Shown here: piece after piece, positions 33,560-42,492 of the stretch
How positions within the stretch are numbered: the first letter of the stretch is position 1
Layout of the letters: each line of letters opens with the position of its first letter
Assembly (NCBI RefSeq): GCF_014203895.1
Contig: NZ_JACHJY010000008.1
Span: 62,001-126,000, forward strand
From: Streptomyces nymphaeiformis
GTDB lineage: Bacteria > Actinomycetota > Actinomycetes > Streptomycetales > Streptomycetaceae
Reading direction: 5' to 3'
DNA: 64,000 nucleotides
Program-made: the position numbers and the translations under genes
Notes under the pieces: model-generated
Told to the model about the DNA's origin: nothing
The model's input: the letters and a program-made list of their open reading frames with translations, nothing else
The model's database searches: none

Positions 33560-34168
33560 ATGGCCACCCTCAGCCTCACCCAGTTCCTCACCCTCGACGG
33601 CGTCATCCAGGCCCCGGGAGGCCCGGAGGAGGACCCGAGCGAAGGCTTCGAGCACGGCGGCTGGTCCGTGCCGTTCGGCGACGAGGACTTCGGCAAGCGC
33701 ATCACCGAGATCTTCGCCCGCCCGACCGCCTTCCTCCTCGGCCGCCGCACCTACGACATCTTCTCGGGCTACTGGCCCAAGCACGACGACCCCGCCGACC
33801 CCGTCGCCTCCAAGCTCAACCACCTCCCCAAGTACGTCGCCACGACCACCCTCGCCTCCGCCGACTGGGAGAACACCACCCTCCTCCGCGGCGACATCGT
33901 CGAGGAGGTCACCGCCCTCAAGGAGCGCACCGACGGCGAGATCCAGATGCACGGCAGCGCCGGCCTCGCCCGCACCCTCCTCGACCACGACCTCATCGAC
34001 ACCCTCCACCTGCACGTCTTCCCCGTGGTCCTCGGCACCGGCCGCCGCCTCTTCAGCGACGGGGTCCGCCCGACCGCCTTCCGCCTCACCGACACGCGCA
34101 CCACCGCCGCGGGCGTCGCCCTCCACACGTACGAACTGGCGGGCCGGCCCACGTACGGCAGCTACTGA
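33560..34168 (+). CDS. Dihydrofolate reductase-family protein (RibD C-terminal-like)
   Basis: 202 residues from the ATG at 33560. LSLTQFLTLDGVIQAPGGPE at the N-terminus, FLLGRRTYDIFSGYWP in the middle and HLHVFPVVLGTGRRLFSDG in the C-terminal half are typical of the DHFR/RibD-C superfamily proteins (YyaP/YwjB-like) common in Streptomyces. These bind NADPH and probably reduce small heterocycles, but individual roles are unknown. It is not a classical folate DHFR. Single gene, divergent from the SDR. Confidence 0.85.
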   Translation: MATLSLTQFLTLDGVIQAPGGPEEDPSEGFEHGGWSVPFGDEDFGKRITEIFARPTAFLLGRRTYDIFSGYWPKHDDPADPVASKLNHLPKYVATTTLASADWENTTLLRGDIVEEVTALKERTDGEIQMHGSAGLARTLLDHDLIDTLHLHVFPVVLGTGRRLFSDGVRPTAFRLTDTRTTAAGVALHTYELAGRPTYGSY

Positions 34169-34283
34169 TCCGGACCGGGGGAATGGTGTAGCCACCACGG
34201 GTCCGTCCCGGTTACGGTGATCGCTCCGAGTGCGAGCCGTCGAAGTCTCCACCCCGCCCGAAGAGTTGGAGAACCGGCCCGCG

Positions 34284-35216
34284 ATGTCAGCTTCGTCGAT
34301 CGCCGCACCCGTATCCCTCGGCGCGCCGCGCCGCGCCTGGCTCACCGACCTCCCCGTCCTGCTCGTCGCCGTCGTCTGGGGCGCCAGCTACCTCGCGGCC
34401 AAGGGCATCACCACCGGCCACACCGTCATCGCGGTCCTCGTGCTGCGGTTCGCGGTGGTGCTGCCCGTCCTCGTCGCCGCCGGGTGGAGCAGGCTCCGCG
34501 CCCTCGGCGCGGCCCAGTGGCGCGGCGCCGCGACCCTCGGTCTGATCCTCGCCGGGATCTTCCTCCTGGAGACGTACGGCGTCGTCCACACCTCCGCCAC
34601 CAACGCGGGCCTGATCATCAGCCTCACCATGATCTTCACCCCGCTCGCCGAGTCGGCCGTCACCCGGGCGCTGCCGTCCCGCTCCTTCCTCGCCGCCGCC
34701 GCGCTCTCCGTCGCCGGTGTCGTGCTGCTGACCCAGGGCGGGGGGTTCACCGCCCCCTCCCTCGGCGATCTGCTCATGCTGCTCGCCGCCCTCGCCCGTA
34801 CCGTCCACGTCCTGGCCATGTCCCGGATCAAGGCGGTCCGGTCGGCCGACTCGCTCTCCCTCACCACCGTCCAGCTCGGCTCCGCCGTCGCCGTGTTCGC
34901 CGTCATCGCCGCCTTCCCCGGCACCGGCGCCTCACCCTGGGCCGTCGCCCTCGACTTCGGCCCGCGCGAATGGGCCGGGCTCCTCTTCCTCTCCGTCTTC
35001 TGCACGCTCTTCGCCTTCTTCGTGCAGATGTGGGCCGTCCGCCGCACCTCGCCCTCCCGGGTCAGCCTCCTCCTCGGCACGGAACCCCTCTGGGCCGCCG
35101 CCGCGGGCATCGCCCTCGCGGGCGACCGCCCCGGCGCCCTCGGCCTCGCCGGCGCCGTACTCGTCCTCGCGGGCACGAGTTGGGGCCGCCGCACCGCGGA
35201 CGAGGGCGCCCGGTAG
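34284..35216 (+). CDS. DMT-family (EamA) transporter
   Basis: 310 residues, ten predicted membrane helices in two five-helix EamA repeats. VAVVWGASYLAAKGITTGH opens the first repeat and MWAVRRTSPSRVSLLLGTEP closes the second, both family-typical. Such transporters move amino acids, purines or metabolites across the cytoplasmic membrane. The substrate cannot be predicted here. Start at ATG 34284; GAGTTGGAG lies upstream. It lies in the same direction as, and 11 bp ahead of, a small membrane protein and may be co-transcribed with it. Confidence 0.88.
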   Translation: MSASSIAAPVSLGAPRRAWLTDLPVLLVAVVWGASYLAAKGITTGHTVIAVLVLRFAVVLPVLVAAGWSRLRALGAAQWRGAATLGLILAGIFLLETYGVVHTSATNAGLIISLTMIFTPLAESAVTRALPSRSFLAAAALSVAGVVLLTQGGGFTAPSLGDLLMLLAALARTVHVLAMSRIKAVRSADSLSLTTVQLGSAVAVFAVIAAFPGTGASPWAVALDFGPREWAGLLFLSVFCTLFAFFVQMWAVRRTSPSRVSLLLGTEPLWAAAAGIALAGDRPGALGLAGAVLVLAGTSWGRRTADEGAR

Positions 35217-35227
35217 GTTCTTGCGCC

Positions 35228-35587
35228 ATGCGTTCGCTGCCGTACGACATAGACTTCCGCGCCCGGGCCCGCCGCACCCAGGCATGGGGACTCGGTCTCC
35301 TCGCCGTGGCCGTGCTCCTGTGGATCTGGCTCGCGGTGCTCCTCTTCACGCCCTACGAGACCGATACGTACGGCAGGGAGTGCACCTCCCGGTTCACCAG
35401 CGAGAACCTCCACAACAGCGACAGCCGCTGCGTCAACGAGCGCGACTGGCCCGAACTCCTCACCGTGCTCGGCGCGTCCGTGCCCGTGGCCGTGATCGGC
35501 GGCGTCCTCTACACCAGCGGCTCCGTGTCCCACCGCATGGCCGAGCACCTCGCCGAGGTCACCCGCCTCAACGAGGCGAGCGCCTGA
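35228..35587 (+). CDS. Small two-helix membrane protein
   Basis: 119 residues, ATG at 35228. Two membrane helices (about 22-43 and 83-100) are separated by an extracellular loop containing RECTSRFTSENLHNSDSRC, with two cysteines that may pair in a disulphide. It ends with a short cytoplasmic helix. No family recognised. It follows the DMT transporter closely and converges with another small membrane gene at 35607. Confidence 0.65.
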   Translation: MRSLPYDIDFRARARRTQAWGLGLLAVAVLLWIWLAVLLFTPYETDTYGRECTSRFTSENLHNSDSRCVNERDWPELLTVLGASVPVAVIGGVLYTSGSVSHRMAEHLAEVTRLNEASA

Positions 35588-35606
35588 CCGTCCGGAGCCC
35601 GCCCGC

Positions 35607-35828
35607 TCAGGCCTTGGACATGCGGCTGCCCGCGATCGCGAGGACGAGCCCGAGGACCGCGACGACGAGGTTCGCGAACAGCTCCCGGCCCTCCAGGAAC
35701 CACACGTTCTCCGTGAGGAACCGGGTCAGACCCATGAAGTGGAACCAGCCGTCCGTCAGCTCGCGGATCACCCCGGCGACCCCGGCCACGAGCAGCAGTC
35801 CACCGAGCCCCTCAAGAAACTTCTTCAT
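35607..35828 (-). CDS. Very small membrane protein (73 aa)
   Basis: 73 residues from ATG 35828. Two hydrophobic stretches (about 5-22 and 50-67) flank a soluble middle containing RELTDGWFHFMGLTRFL. A basic start (MKKFLEG) and C-terminal SRMSKA indicate cytoplasmic ends. Proteins with this pattern occur widely in Streptomyces but have no known function. Divergent from the histidine kinase gene at 35975 with 146 bp between. Confidence 0.65.
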   Translation of the reverse strand: MKKFLEGLGGLLLVAGVAGVIRELTDGWFHFMGLTRFLTENVWFLEGRELFANLVVAVLGLVLAIAGSRMSKA

Positions 35829-35974
35829 GAGCCGATCATGGCGAGGACGGCCGACCGGCCGCGTCCGCCGTTCGTCCACGGCGGCCGATACCAAAGTATC
35901 GACCTGCGCGACTCCCGTAGCGGGACGGCCCGCACGACCGGTGGACCGCGCCTGACCTGCGTACATTTACGGAC

Positions 35975-37186
35975 ATGACGCGTACGGACCGGCAGCACCG
36001 GCTGCTCCCCTCCCACCTGGTCGAACCGGGCGGGAGCGGAGCGCCCCGGCCCCGCCGTACCGCCCGCGACTGGGTCGTGGACACCACGCTCTTCCTCCTC
36101 GCCGCGTTCGTCGGCCTGCTCGCCGCCGACGCCAGCGCGCAGTACACCAGCGCGACCGTCACCCTCCTCGACCAGCTCGCCGGCGCCGCCGCCTGCAGCG
36201 CCCTCTGGCTGCGCCGACGGTGGCCCGTCGGCCTCGCCGTCGCCCTCTCCCTGGCCAACGCCGTGGCGCCGGTCGCCGCCGGAGCCCTCCTCGCGAGCCT
36301 GTTCAGCGTCGCCGTACGCCGCCCGTTCCGCGAGATCGCCTGGATCGGCGCGCTCGCCGTCGCCACCTCCGTCGTCCAGGTCTTCGTCCGCCCCGACCCC
36401 ACCACCAACGCCGGCCTCTCCATCGCCCTCGGCTTCATCCTCGTCCTCCTCGTCACCGCCTGGGGCATGCTCGTCCGCGCCCGCCGCCAGCTCTTCGAAG
36501 CCCTCAGGGAACGGGCCCGCCGCGCCGAGTCCGAGGCCGAGCTGCGCGCCGCCCAGGCCCAGCGGCTCGCCCGCGAGGCCATCGCCCGCGAGATGCACGA
36601 CGTGCTCGCCCACCGGCTCACCCTGCTCAGCGTCCACGCCGGGGCCCTGGAGTTCCGGCCGGACGCCCCGCCCGAGCAGATCGCCCGCGCCGCCGGAGTC
36701 ATCCGCGACAGCGCCCACGAAGCCCTCCAGGACCTCCGCGAGATCATCGGAGTCCTGCGCGCCCCCGGCGAGAACGGCGACGGCGCCAGGCCCCAGCCCA
36801 CCCTCGCCACCCTCGACGCGCTGGTCGACGAGTCCCGCGAGGCCGGCGCGGACGTCGTCCTCGACAGCACCGTCGACGACCCGGCCGCGGTGCCCGCCGC
36901 CACCGGCCGCACCGTCTACCGCATCGCGCAGGAGGCCCTCACCAACGCCCGCAAGCACGCCCCCGGCACCACGGTCACCGTCACCGTCCGCGGCCGGCCC
37001 GGCGAAGGCCTCACCGTCGACATCCGCAACCCGGCCCCCGCGGGCCCGGTCCCGCCCGTCCCCGGCTCCGGCCAGGGCCTCATCGGCCTCACCGAACGCG
37101 CCGCCCTCGCCGGCGGCCGGATGGAGCACGGCCCGGCCCCCGACGGCGGATTCGCCCTGCACGCCTGGCTACCGTGGCCCTCATGA
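35975..37186 (+). CDS. Sensor histidine kinase (HisKA_3)
   Basis: 403 residues, ATG at 35975. Four to five membrane helices within residues 35-155, then a linker, the H-box AREMHDVLAHRLTLLSVHAG with the phosphorylated His, and an ATPase domain with the N-box EALTNARKHA and a G-box region GSGQGLIGL. The ATPase lacks a long sensor domain, so it probably senses within the membrane. It overlaps its response regulator by 4 bp (ATGA) and is a classic two-component operon, though no target transporter lies beside it. The neighbouring downstream P450 gene might be regulated by it. Confidence 0.92.
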   Translation: MTRTDRQHRLLPSHLVEPGGSGAPRPRRTARDWVVDTTLFLLAAFVGLLAADASAQYTSATVTLLDQLAGAAACSALWLRRRWPVGLAVALSLANAVAPVAAGALLASLFSVAVRRPFREIAWIGALAVATSVVQVFVRPDPTTNAGLSIALGFILVLLVTAWGMLVRARRQLFEALRERARRAESEAELRAAQAQRLAREAIAREMHDVLAHRLTLLSVHAGALEFRPDAPPEQIARAAGVIRDSAHEALQDLREIIGVLRAPGENGDGARPQPTLATLDALVDESREAGADVVLDSTVDDPAAVPAATGRTVYRIAQEALTNARKHAPGTTVTVTVRGRPGEGLTVDIRNPAPAGPVPPVPGSGQGLIGLTERAALAGGRMEHGPAPDGGFALHAWLPWPS

Positions 37187-37857
37187 CCATCCGGCTGCTC
37201 ATCGTCGACGACGACCCCCTGGTCCGCGCGGGCCTCGCCCTCATGCTCGGCGGCGCCGACGACCTCGAGATCGTCGGCGAGGGCGCCGACGGCCGGGAGG
37301 TCCCCGAACTCGTCGCCCTGCACGCCCCGGACGTCGTCCTCATGGACATCCGCATGCCCCACGTGGACGGCCTCACCGCCACCGAGCGCCTCCGCGCCCT
37401 TCCCGGCGCCCCCGAGGTCGTCGTCCTCACCACCTTCCACGCCGACGAGCAGGTGCTGCGCGCCCTGCGGGCCGGCGCCGCCGGATTCGTCCTCAAGGAC
37501 ACCAAGCCCGCCGAGATCGTCGCCGCCGTCCGCCGGGTCGCCGCCGGCGACCCCGCCCTCTCGCCGGCCGTCACCCGCCAGCTGATGGCCCACGTCGTGG
37601 AGCGGCCCGAACAGCAGCCGCGGCGCGCCACGGCCGCCGCGCGCCTCGCCGAACTCGCCGACCGCGAGCGGGAGGTGGCCGTCGCCGTCGGGCGCGGCCG
37701 GTCCAACGCGGAGATCGCCGCCGAGCTGTACATGGGCATCCCCACGGTCAAGGCCCACGTATCCCGGATCCTCGCCAAGTTCGGCCTCAACAACCGCGTC
37801 CAGATCGCGCTCCTGGTGCACGATGCCGGGCTGTCGGAAGGCGAGGACGACGTCTAG
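37183..37857 (+). CDS. NarL/LuxR-type response regulator
   Basis: 224 residues. Receiver domain with LLIVDDDPLVRAG acidic pair, phospho-Asp in VVLMDIRMPH and Lys in FVLKD. C-terminal LuxR-type helix-turn-helix: LADREREVAVAVGRGRSNAE followed by MGIPTVKAHVSRILAKFGL. The leading segment LADREREV has Asp in place of the usual Thr (LTxRE), a mild deviation. Translationally coupled to the kinase by ATGA overlap. P450 and thioesterase genes follow in the same direction after 9 bp, so they may belong to the same transcript. Confidence 0.93.
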   Translation: MTIRLLIVDDDPLVRAGLALMLGGADDLEIVGEGADGREVPELVALHAPDVVLMDIRMPHVDGLTATERLRALPGAPEVVVLTTFHADEQVLRALRAGAAGFVLKDTKPAEIVAAVRRVAAGDPALSPAVTRQLMAHVVERPEQQPRRATAAARLAELADREREVAVAVGRGRSNAEIAAELYMGIPTVKAHVSRILAKFGLNNRVQIALLVHDAGLSEGEDDV

Positions 37858-37866
37858 GGTCGGACG

Positions 37867-39045
37867 ATGTCCGTCATCGATCTGGGGGAGTACGGCGCGG
37901 ACTTCACCGCGAACCCGTACCCCTACTACGCCAAGTTCCGTGAAGCAGGCCCCGTCCACGAGGTACGGATGCCCGACGGCTTCCAGTTCTGGCTGGTCGT
38001 CGGTTACGAGGAAGGGCGCGCGGCGCTCGCCGACCCCCGGCTGGCCAAATCCCCGTCCGTCATCGGCGTCCGGCCGCCGGAGGAGGACGTCATCGGCGTC
38101 CACCTCCTCGCCGCCGACGCCCCCGACCACACCCGGCTGCGCCGCCTGGTGACGGCGGAGTTCACCGGCCGCCGCGTCGAGAGCCTGCGCCCTCGCATCG
38201 AGCGGCTCACCCAGGAACTCGCCGACGCCATGGAACCGGCCGGCCGCGCCGACCTCGTCGACGCCTACGCCTTCCCGCTGCCGATCACCGTCATCTGCGA
38301 GCTCCTCGGCGTCCCCGCCGAGGACCGCGAGACCTTCCGTGGCTGGTCGAACCAGCTCGTCACCCCGACCGACGAGCAGGGCATGCTCGACGCCCTGGAG
38401 GGCTTCGCCGGCTACCTCGACGGGCTCATCGAGGACAAGCGGACCGCCGGCCCTGCCGACGACCTGCTCTCCGGGCTGATCACCGCCCGCGCCGAGGACG
38501 GCGACCGTCTGTCCGGGCCCGAACTCCGCGCCATGGCCTATCTGCTGCTCATCGCCGGCCACGAGACGACCGTCAACCTGATCTCCAACACCGTCCGCAA
38601 CCTGCTCGCCCACCCCGAGCAGCTCGCCGCCCTGCGCGCCGACCCGAGCCTCCTCGACGGGGCGATCGAGGAGTCCCTGCGCTACGACGGACCGGTGGAG
38701 ACCGGCACCTTCCGCTTCACCGCCGAGCCCGTCACCATCGGCGACACCGTCATCCCCGCGGGACAGAGCGTCCTGGTGGGCATCGGCGCGCTCGACCGGG
38801 ACCCGGCCCGCTTCCCCGAGCCCGACCGCTTCGACATCCGCCGCGACACCCGGGGCCACCTCGCCTTCGGCCACGGCATCCACTACTGCCTGGGCGCCCC
38901 GCTCGCCCGCCTGGAGGGCCGGATCGCCCTCCGGACACTCCTGGACCGCTTCCCGGGTCTGGAACTCGACCCGGACGCCGGTCCGTTGGACTGGCTGCCC
39001 GGCATGCTCATGCGCGGGACCCGTCAACTCCCCGTCCGGTGGTGA
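37867..39045 (+). CDS. Cytochrome P450 (CYP107-like)
   Basis: 392 residues, ATG at 37867, only 9 bp after the response regulator. All P450 landmarks are present: I-helix AGHETT (about 233-238), K-helix ExxR in EESLRYDG, and the heme loop FGHGIHYCLGAPLAR with the axial Cys at residue 341. The overall form (VDAYAFPLPITVICELLGVP) is that of the soluble class I bacterial CYP107 group. It should hydroxylate or demethylate a small lipophilic compound using ferredoxin partners, which are not encoded here. The following thioesterase gene is 4 bp away, so a joint metabolic role is likely, but no biosynthetic cluster surrounds it. Confidence 0.92.
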   Translation: MSVIDLGEYGADFTANPYPYYAKFREAGPVHEVRMPDGFQFWLVVGYEEGRAALADPRLAKSPSVIGVRPPEEDVIGVHLLAADAPDHTRLRRLVTAEFTGRRVESLRPRIERLTQELADAMEPAGRADLVDAYAFPLPITVICELLGVPAEDRETFRGWSNQLVTPTDEQGMLDALEGFAGYLDGLIEDKRTAGPADDLLSGLITARAEDGDRLSGPELRAMAYLLLIAGHETTVNLISNTVRNLLAHPEQLAALRADPSLLDGAIEESLRYDGPVETGTFRFTAEPVTIGDTVIPAGQSVLVGIGALDRDPARFPEPDRFDIRRDTRGHLAFGHGIHYCLGAPLARLEGRIALRTLLDRFPGLELDPDAGPLDWLPGMLMRGTRQLPVRW

Positions 39046-39049
39046 ACCC

Positions 39050-39475
39050 TTGAGCGATCAGACCCCCGCCCTCGACCTCGACCTCGCCCGGAAGGTCCTC
39101 GACGCGCAGCCGTTCAGCCGGCTCGTCGGCGCCCGCCTCACCGAGTTCGGCGCGGGCCGAGCGGTCCTGGAGCTGGACCGCCGCGACGACCTGAGACAGC
39201 AGAACGGCTTCCTGCACGGCGGGGTCGTCTCGTACGCGGCCGACAACGCGATCACCTTCGCCGCGGGCGCCGAACTCGGCGCGGCCGTGCTGACGGCCGG
39301 GTTCTCCATCCAGTACGTCCGGCCCGCGACGGGCGGCGTGCTGCGGGCCCGGGCGGAGGTGGTCCACGCAGGGCGGCGGCAGGCGGTGGTGCGCTGCGAC
39401 CTGTCGACCGTCGACGAGCAGGGCGCCGAGACGCTGTGCGCGGTGGCCCAGGGCACGGTGCTGTCAGCCGGCTGA
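39050..39475 (+). CDS. PaaI-family hotdog thioesterase (TTG start)
   Basis: 141 residues. The hotdog thioesterase pattern is clear: LRQQNGFLHGGVVSYAADNA (the HGG loop after a conserved Asn/Gly), then the strand SIQYVRPATGGVLRARAEVV. It hydrolyses acyl-CoA or aryl-CoA thioesters. The start is TTG at 39050, 4 bp after the P450 stop, with GGTGG upstream; no ATG or GTG gives a complete hotdog fold. Its 3' end overlaps the convergent dehydrogenase gene by 12 bp. Confidence 0.85.
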   Translation: MSDQTPALDLDLARKVLDAQPFSRLVGARLTEFGAGRAVLELDRRDDLRQQNGFLHGGVVSYAADNAITFAAGAELGAAVLTAGFSIQYVRPATGGVLRARAEVVHAGRRQAVVRCDLSTVDEQGAETLCAVAQGTVLSAG

Positions 39476-40498
39476 ACCGGCCCCGTCGACCCCGGCCGGC
39501 TCGCCCGCCCCGGCGACCCGGACCGGCGCCCGCTCCCGCCGCGAGCGCTCGCACGCGTCGGCGATCCGCAGGGCCGCCAGGGCCTCCCGGCCGTCGCAGG
39601 GGTTGGGCGCCTCGCCGCGCACCAGCCGTACGAAGGCGTCCAGTTCCGCCTCGTACGCGGGGGCGAAGCGCTCCAGGAAGCCGGGCCAGGGCTTGCCCGG
39701 GGCGGGAGGGCCCTGCGGCTCCACCGAGGCGAGCGGGGTCCGGTCGTCGAGGCCCACGACGATCTGGTCCCGCTCGCCCGCCAGCTCCATGCGGACGTCG
39801 TACCCGGCGCCGTTGCACCGGGTCGCGGTCGCCGTCGCCAGCGTGCCGTCGTCCAGGGTCAGCACGGCCGCGGCGGTGTCCACGTCGCCCGCCTCCCGGA
39901 ACATCGCGGGGCCGGCGTCCGAGCCCGTCGCGTACACCTCGACGACCTCCCGCCCGGTCACCCAGCGGACGATGTCGAAGTCGTGCACGAGACAGTCCCG
40001 GAAGAGACCGCCGGAGAGCGGCAGATACGCGGCGGGCGGCGGCTCCGGGTCGGAGGTCACCGCCCGTACGGTGTGCAGCCGGCCGAGCCGCCCCGACCGC
40101 ACCGCCTCCCGCGCGGCCCGGTACCCCGCGTCGAAGCGGCGCATGAACCCCAGCTGGAGCACCGTGCCCGCCTCCGCCACCGCGTCGAGCGCGCGCAGGG
40201 TCCCCGGCACGTCCAGGGCGATCGGCTTCTCGCAGAAGGCCGGCAGGCCCGCCCCGGCGGCGCGGGCGATCAGCTCCGCGTGCGCGGCCGTCGCCGAGGC
40301 GATCACCACGGCGTCCAGGGCGTGCCCGAGCAGCGCGTCCACGTCCGGCGCCGCCTCCGCGCCGAGCGCCCCCGCCACCCCGGCCGCCCGGACCGGGTCC
40401 GCGTCCGCCACGACCAGCGACTCGACCTCCGGATGCCGGGCCAGCACGCCCGCGTGGAAACTCCCGATCCGTCCCGTACCGATCAGTCCGATGCGCAT
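39464..40498 (-). CDS. Gfo/Idh/MocA-family dehydrogenase (inositol 2-dehydrogenase-like)
   Basis: 344 residues. A Rossmann start MRIGLIGTGRIGSFHAGVL is followed by the family EKP motif in FCEKPIALDVPGTL and the active-site stretch RDCLVHDFDIVRWVTG, in which Asp and His coordinate the sugar hydroxyl. It resembles myo-inositol 2-dehydrogenase (IolG-like) enzymes. It is divergent from the GntR regulator of the sugar ABC operon across a 127-bp gap that contains the palindrome TGTCAGGACA (40539-40548). It probably oxidises the sugar or polyol that the ABC system imports. Arg/Ala-rich residues 320-344 form a disordered tail. Confidence 0.85.
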   Translation of the reverse strand: MRIGLIGTGRIGSFHAGVLARHPEVESLVVADADPVRAAGVAGALGAEAAPDVDALLGHALDAVVIASATAAHAELIARAAGAGLPAFCEKPIALDVPGTLRALDAVAEAGTVLQLGFMRRFDAGYRAAREAVRSGRLGRLHTVRAVTSDPEPPPAAYLPLSGGLFRDCLVHDFDIVRWVTGREVVEVYATGSDAGPAMFREAGDVDTAAAVLTLDDGTLATATATRCNGAGYDVRMELAGERDQIVVGLDDRTPLASVEPQGPPAPGKPWPGFLERFAPAYEAELDAFVRLVRGEAPNPCDGREALAALRIADACERSRRERAPVRVAGAGEPAGVDGAGSAG

Positions 40499-40625
40499 GG
40501 CCCCACCGTGGAGCCGGGCCGACCGGGTGTCAAGGATTTGTCAGGACATCCGGACGTCACGACTTCCCGTCATCGGCGTCCCGCACCGCCTTCCTGTCCC
40601 CGGCGCCCCGGGCTACGCTCCCTGC

Positions 40626-41384
40626 GTGCCCAAGCAGTCCGGCTCCCCCCTGCCCCCGCTCTCCGTGGACCGCACGAGTCCGGTTCCGCTCTACTTCCAG
40701 CTCGCCCAGCAGCTGGAGAGCGCCGTGGAGAACGGGACGCTGTCCCCGGGCACCCTCCTCGGCAACGAGATCGACCTCGCCACCCGCCTGGGCCTCTCCC
40801 GGCCCACCGTCCGCCAGGCCATCCAGACCCTCGTCGACAAGGGCCTCCTCGTCCGCCGCCGGGGCGTCGGCACCCAGGTCCTGCCCGGCAGGGTCCGCCG
40901 CCCGATGGAGCTCAGCAGCCTCTACGACGACCTCGCCGCCGCCGGCCAGCGCCCCGCCACCCGCGTCCTGGTCAACCGCCTCGAACCCGCCGCGGGACCG
41001 GTCGCGGCCGCCCTCGGCGTACCCGAGGGCACGGAGGTCCACTACCTGGAGCGGCTCCGCACCGCGCACGGCGAGCCCATGGCGTACCTCTGCAACCACC
41101 TGCCCGCCGGGCTCCTCGACCCCGACACCGGACGCCTGGAGACCACCGGCCTCTACCGCGTGCTCCGCTCCGCCGCCCTCACCCTGCACAGCGCCCGCCA
41201 GGCCGTCGGCGCCCGCGCCGCGACCCCCGACGAGGCCGCGCTCCTCGACGAGCCGGAGGGCGCGCCGCTGCTCACCATGGAGCGCGTCACCTTCGACGAC
41301 ACGGGACGGGCCGTCGAGTACGGCTCCCACCTCTACCGGGCCACCCGCTACTCCTTCGAGTTCCGTCTCATGGCCCGTCCGTAG
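40626..41384 (+). CDS. GntR-family regulator with UTRA domain (HutC/DasR type)
   Basis: 252 residues from GTG 40626. An N-terminal winged helix-turn-helix is visible in VPLYFQLAQQLESAVENGTL, then GNEIDLATRLGLSRPTVRQA and VRRRGVGTQVL. A C-terminal UTRA ligand-binding domain follows (VHYLERLRTAHGEPMAYLCN). This subfamily senses sugar phosphates or related metabolites. It is the first gene before the sugar ABC transporter operon and divergent from the Gfo/Idh dehydrogenase, so it is the likely regulator of both. The layout matches the S. coelicolor SCO6256-SCO6260 region as I know it. Confidence 0.9.
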   Translation: MPKQSGSPLPPLSVDRTSPVPLYFQLAQQLESAVENGTLSPGTLLGNEIDLATRLGLSRPTVRQAIQTLVDKGLLVRRRGVGTQVLPGRVRRPMELSSLYDDLAAAGQRPATRVLVNRLEPAAGPVAAALGVPEGTEVHYLERLRTAHGEPMAYLCNHLPAGLLDPDTGRLETTGLYRVLRSAALTLHSARQAVGARAATPDEAALLDEPEGAPLLTMERVTFDDTGRAVEYGSHLYRATRYSFEFRLMARP

Positions 41385-41472
41385 CCACTCGAGGGGGCCC
41401 CTGACCAGGGCCAGGATCCGCATGACCGATACTGCAATGCACGCAGAAGGACACAAAGGAGGGCACGGCCTC

Positions 41473-42492
41473 GTGACCAGGCTTCGGACAGGAGGGGTAC
41501 GCGCCGCAGTCGGCGCCGTGCTCGCCCTCGCACTCACCGCGGCGCTCGCCGGGTGCAGCAGCACCGGCGGAAAGCGGGCGGAGGACGCCCGCAAGGCGGC
41601 CGAGGCCCAGGGCCGGGCGGCCGTCGACACCCCCCGGTGGACCTTCGCCATGGTGACCCACTCGGGCGACGGCGACACCTTCTGGGACATCGTCCAGAAG
41701 GGCGCCAAGCAGGCCGCCGTCAAGGACAACATCAACTTCCTCTACGCGCACAACGACGAGGCGCAGCAGCAGGCGCAGCTGATCGACTCGTACGTCGCCA
41801 AGGGCGTCGACGGGCTGATCGTCACCCTCGCCAAGCCGGACGCCATGAAGGCCGCCGTCGAGAAGGCCGTCAAGGCCGGCATCCCGGTGATCACCGTGAA
41901 CTCGGGCGCCGAGCAGTCCAAGGCGTACGGCGCGCTCACCCACATCGGCCAGGACGAGACCGTCGCCGGCGAGGCCGTCGGCGAGGAGCTCGACAAGAGG
42001 GGCAGGAAGAAGGCCCTCTGCGTCCTGCACGAGCAGGGCAACGTCGGCCACGAGCAGCGCTGCGCGGGCGTGAAGAAGACCTTCGACGGCGAGCTCGTGA
42101 ACCTGTACGTCGACGGCACCAACATGCCCGACGTCAAGGCCTCCATCGAGGCCAAGCTCCAGTCCGACAAGGACGTCGACGCCGTCGTCACCCTCGGCGC
42201 CCCCTTCGCCGACACCGCCGTCCAGGCCGCGAAGAGCGCCGGCAGCAAGGCCGAGGTCGACACCTTCGACCTCAACGCCAAGGTCGCGACCGCCCTGGAG
42301 GCCGGCACCCTCGGCTTCGCCGTCGACCAGCAGCCCTACCTCCAGGGCTACGAGGCCGTCGACCTGCTCTGGCTCTACCGCTACAACGCCGACGTCCTCG
42401 GCGGCGGCAAGCCCGTCCTGACCGGCCCGCAGATCATCACCAAGGACCAGGCCGCCGCGCTGAAGCAGTACGCGGATCGGGGCACCCGATGA
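41473..42492 (+). CDS. Sugar ABC transporter substrate-binding lipoprotein
   Basis: 339 residues from GTG 41473 (AGGAGGG 9 bases ahead); an in-frame ATG at 41422 is an alternative but would lengthen the signal peptide. The lipoprotein signal ends LAALAGC with Cys28. The mature part is a type I periplasmic-binding fold (Peripla_BP_4 group), with VTHSGDGDTFWDIVQKGAKQ, HNDEAQQQAQLIDSYVAKGV and VDTFDLNAKVATAL. These proteins bind pentoses, inositol or similar polyols outside the membrane. It starts a transporter operon with permease and ATPase (each with a 4-bp ATGA overlap). The ligand cannot be read from the sequence. Confidence 0.92.
   Translation: MTRLRTGGVRAAVGAVLALALTAALAGCSSTGGKRAEDARKAAEAQGRAAVDTPRWTFAMVTHSGDGDTFWDIVQKGAKQAAVKDNINFLYAHNDEAQQQAQLIDSYVAKGVDGLIVTLAKPDAMKAAVEKAVKAGIPVITVNSGAEQSKAYGALTHIGQDETVAGEAVGEELDKRGRKKALCVLHEQGNVGHEQRCAGVKKTFDGELVNLYVDGTNMPDVKASIEAKLQSDKDVDAVVTLGAPFADTAVQAAKSAGSKAEVDTFDLNAKVATALEAGTLGFAVDQQPYLQGYEAVDLLWLYRYNADVLGGGKPVLTGPQIITKDQAAALKQYADRGTR

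Noticed and set aside
37867..39475. P450 plus thioesterase as part of a biosynthetic gene cluster
   Set aside because: No core biosynthetic enzymes, carrier proteins or resistance genes lie nearby; the neighbours are a two-component system and sugar genes.
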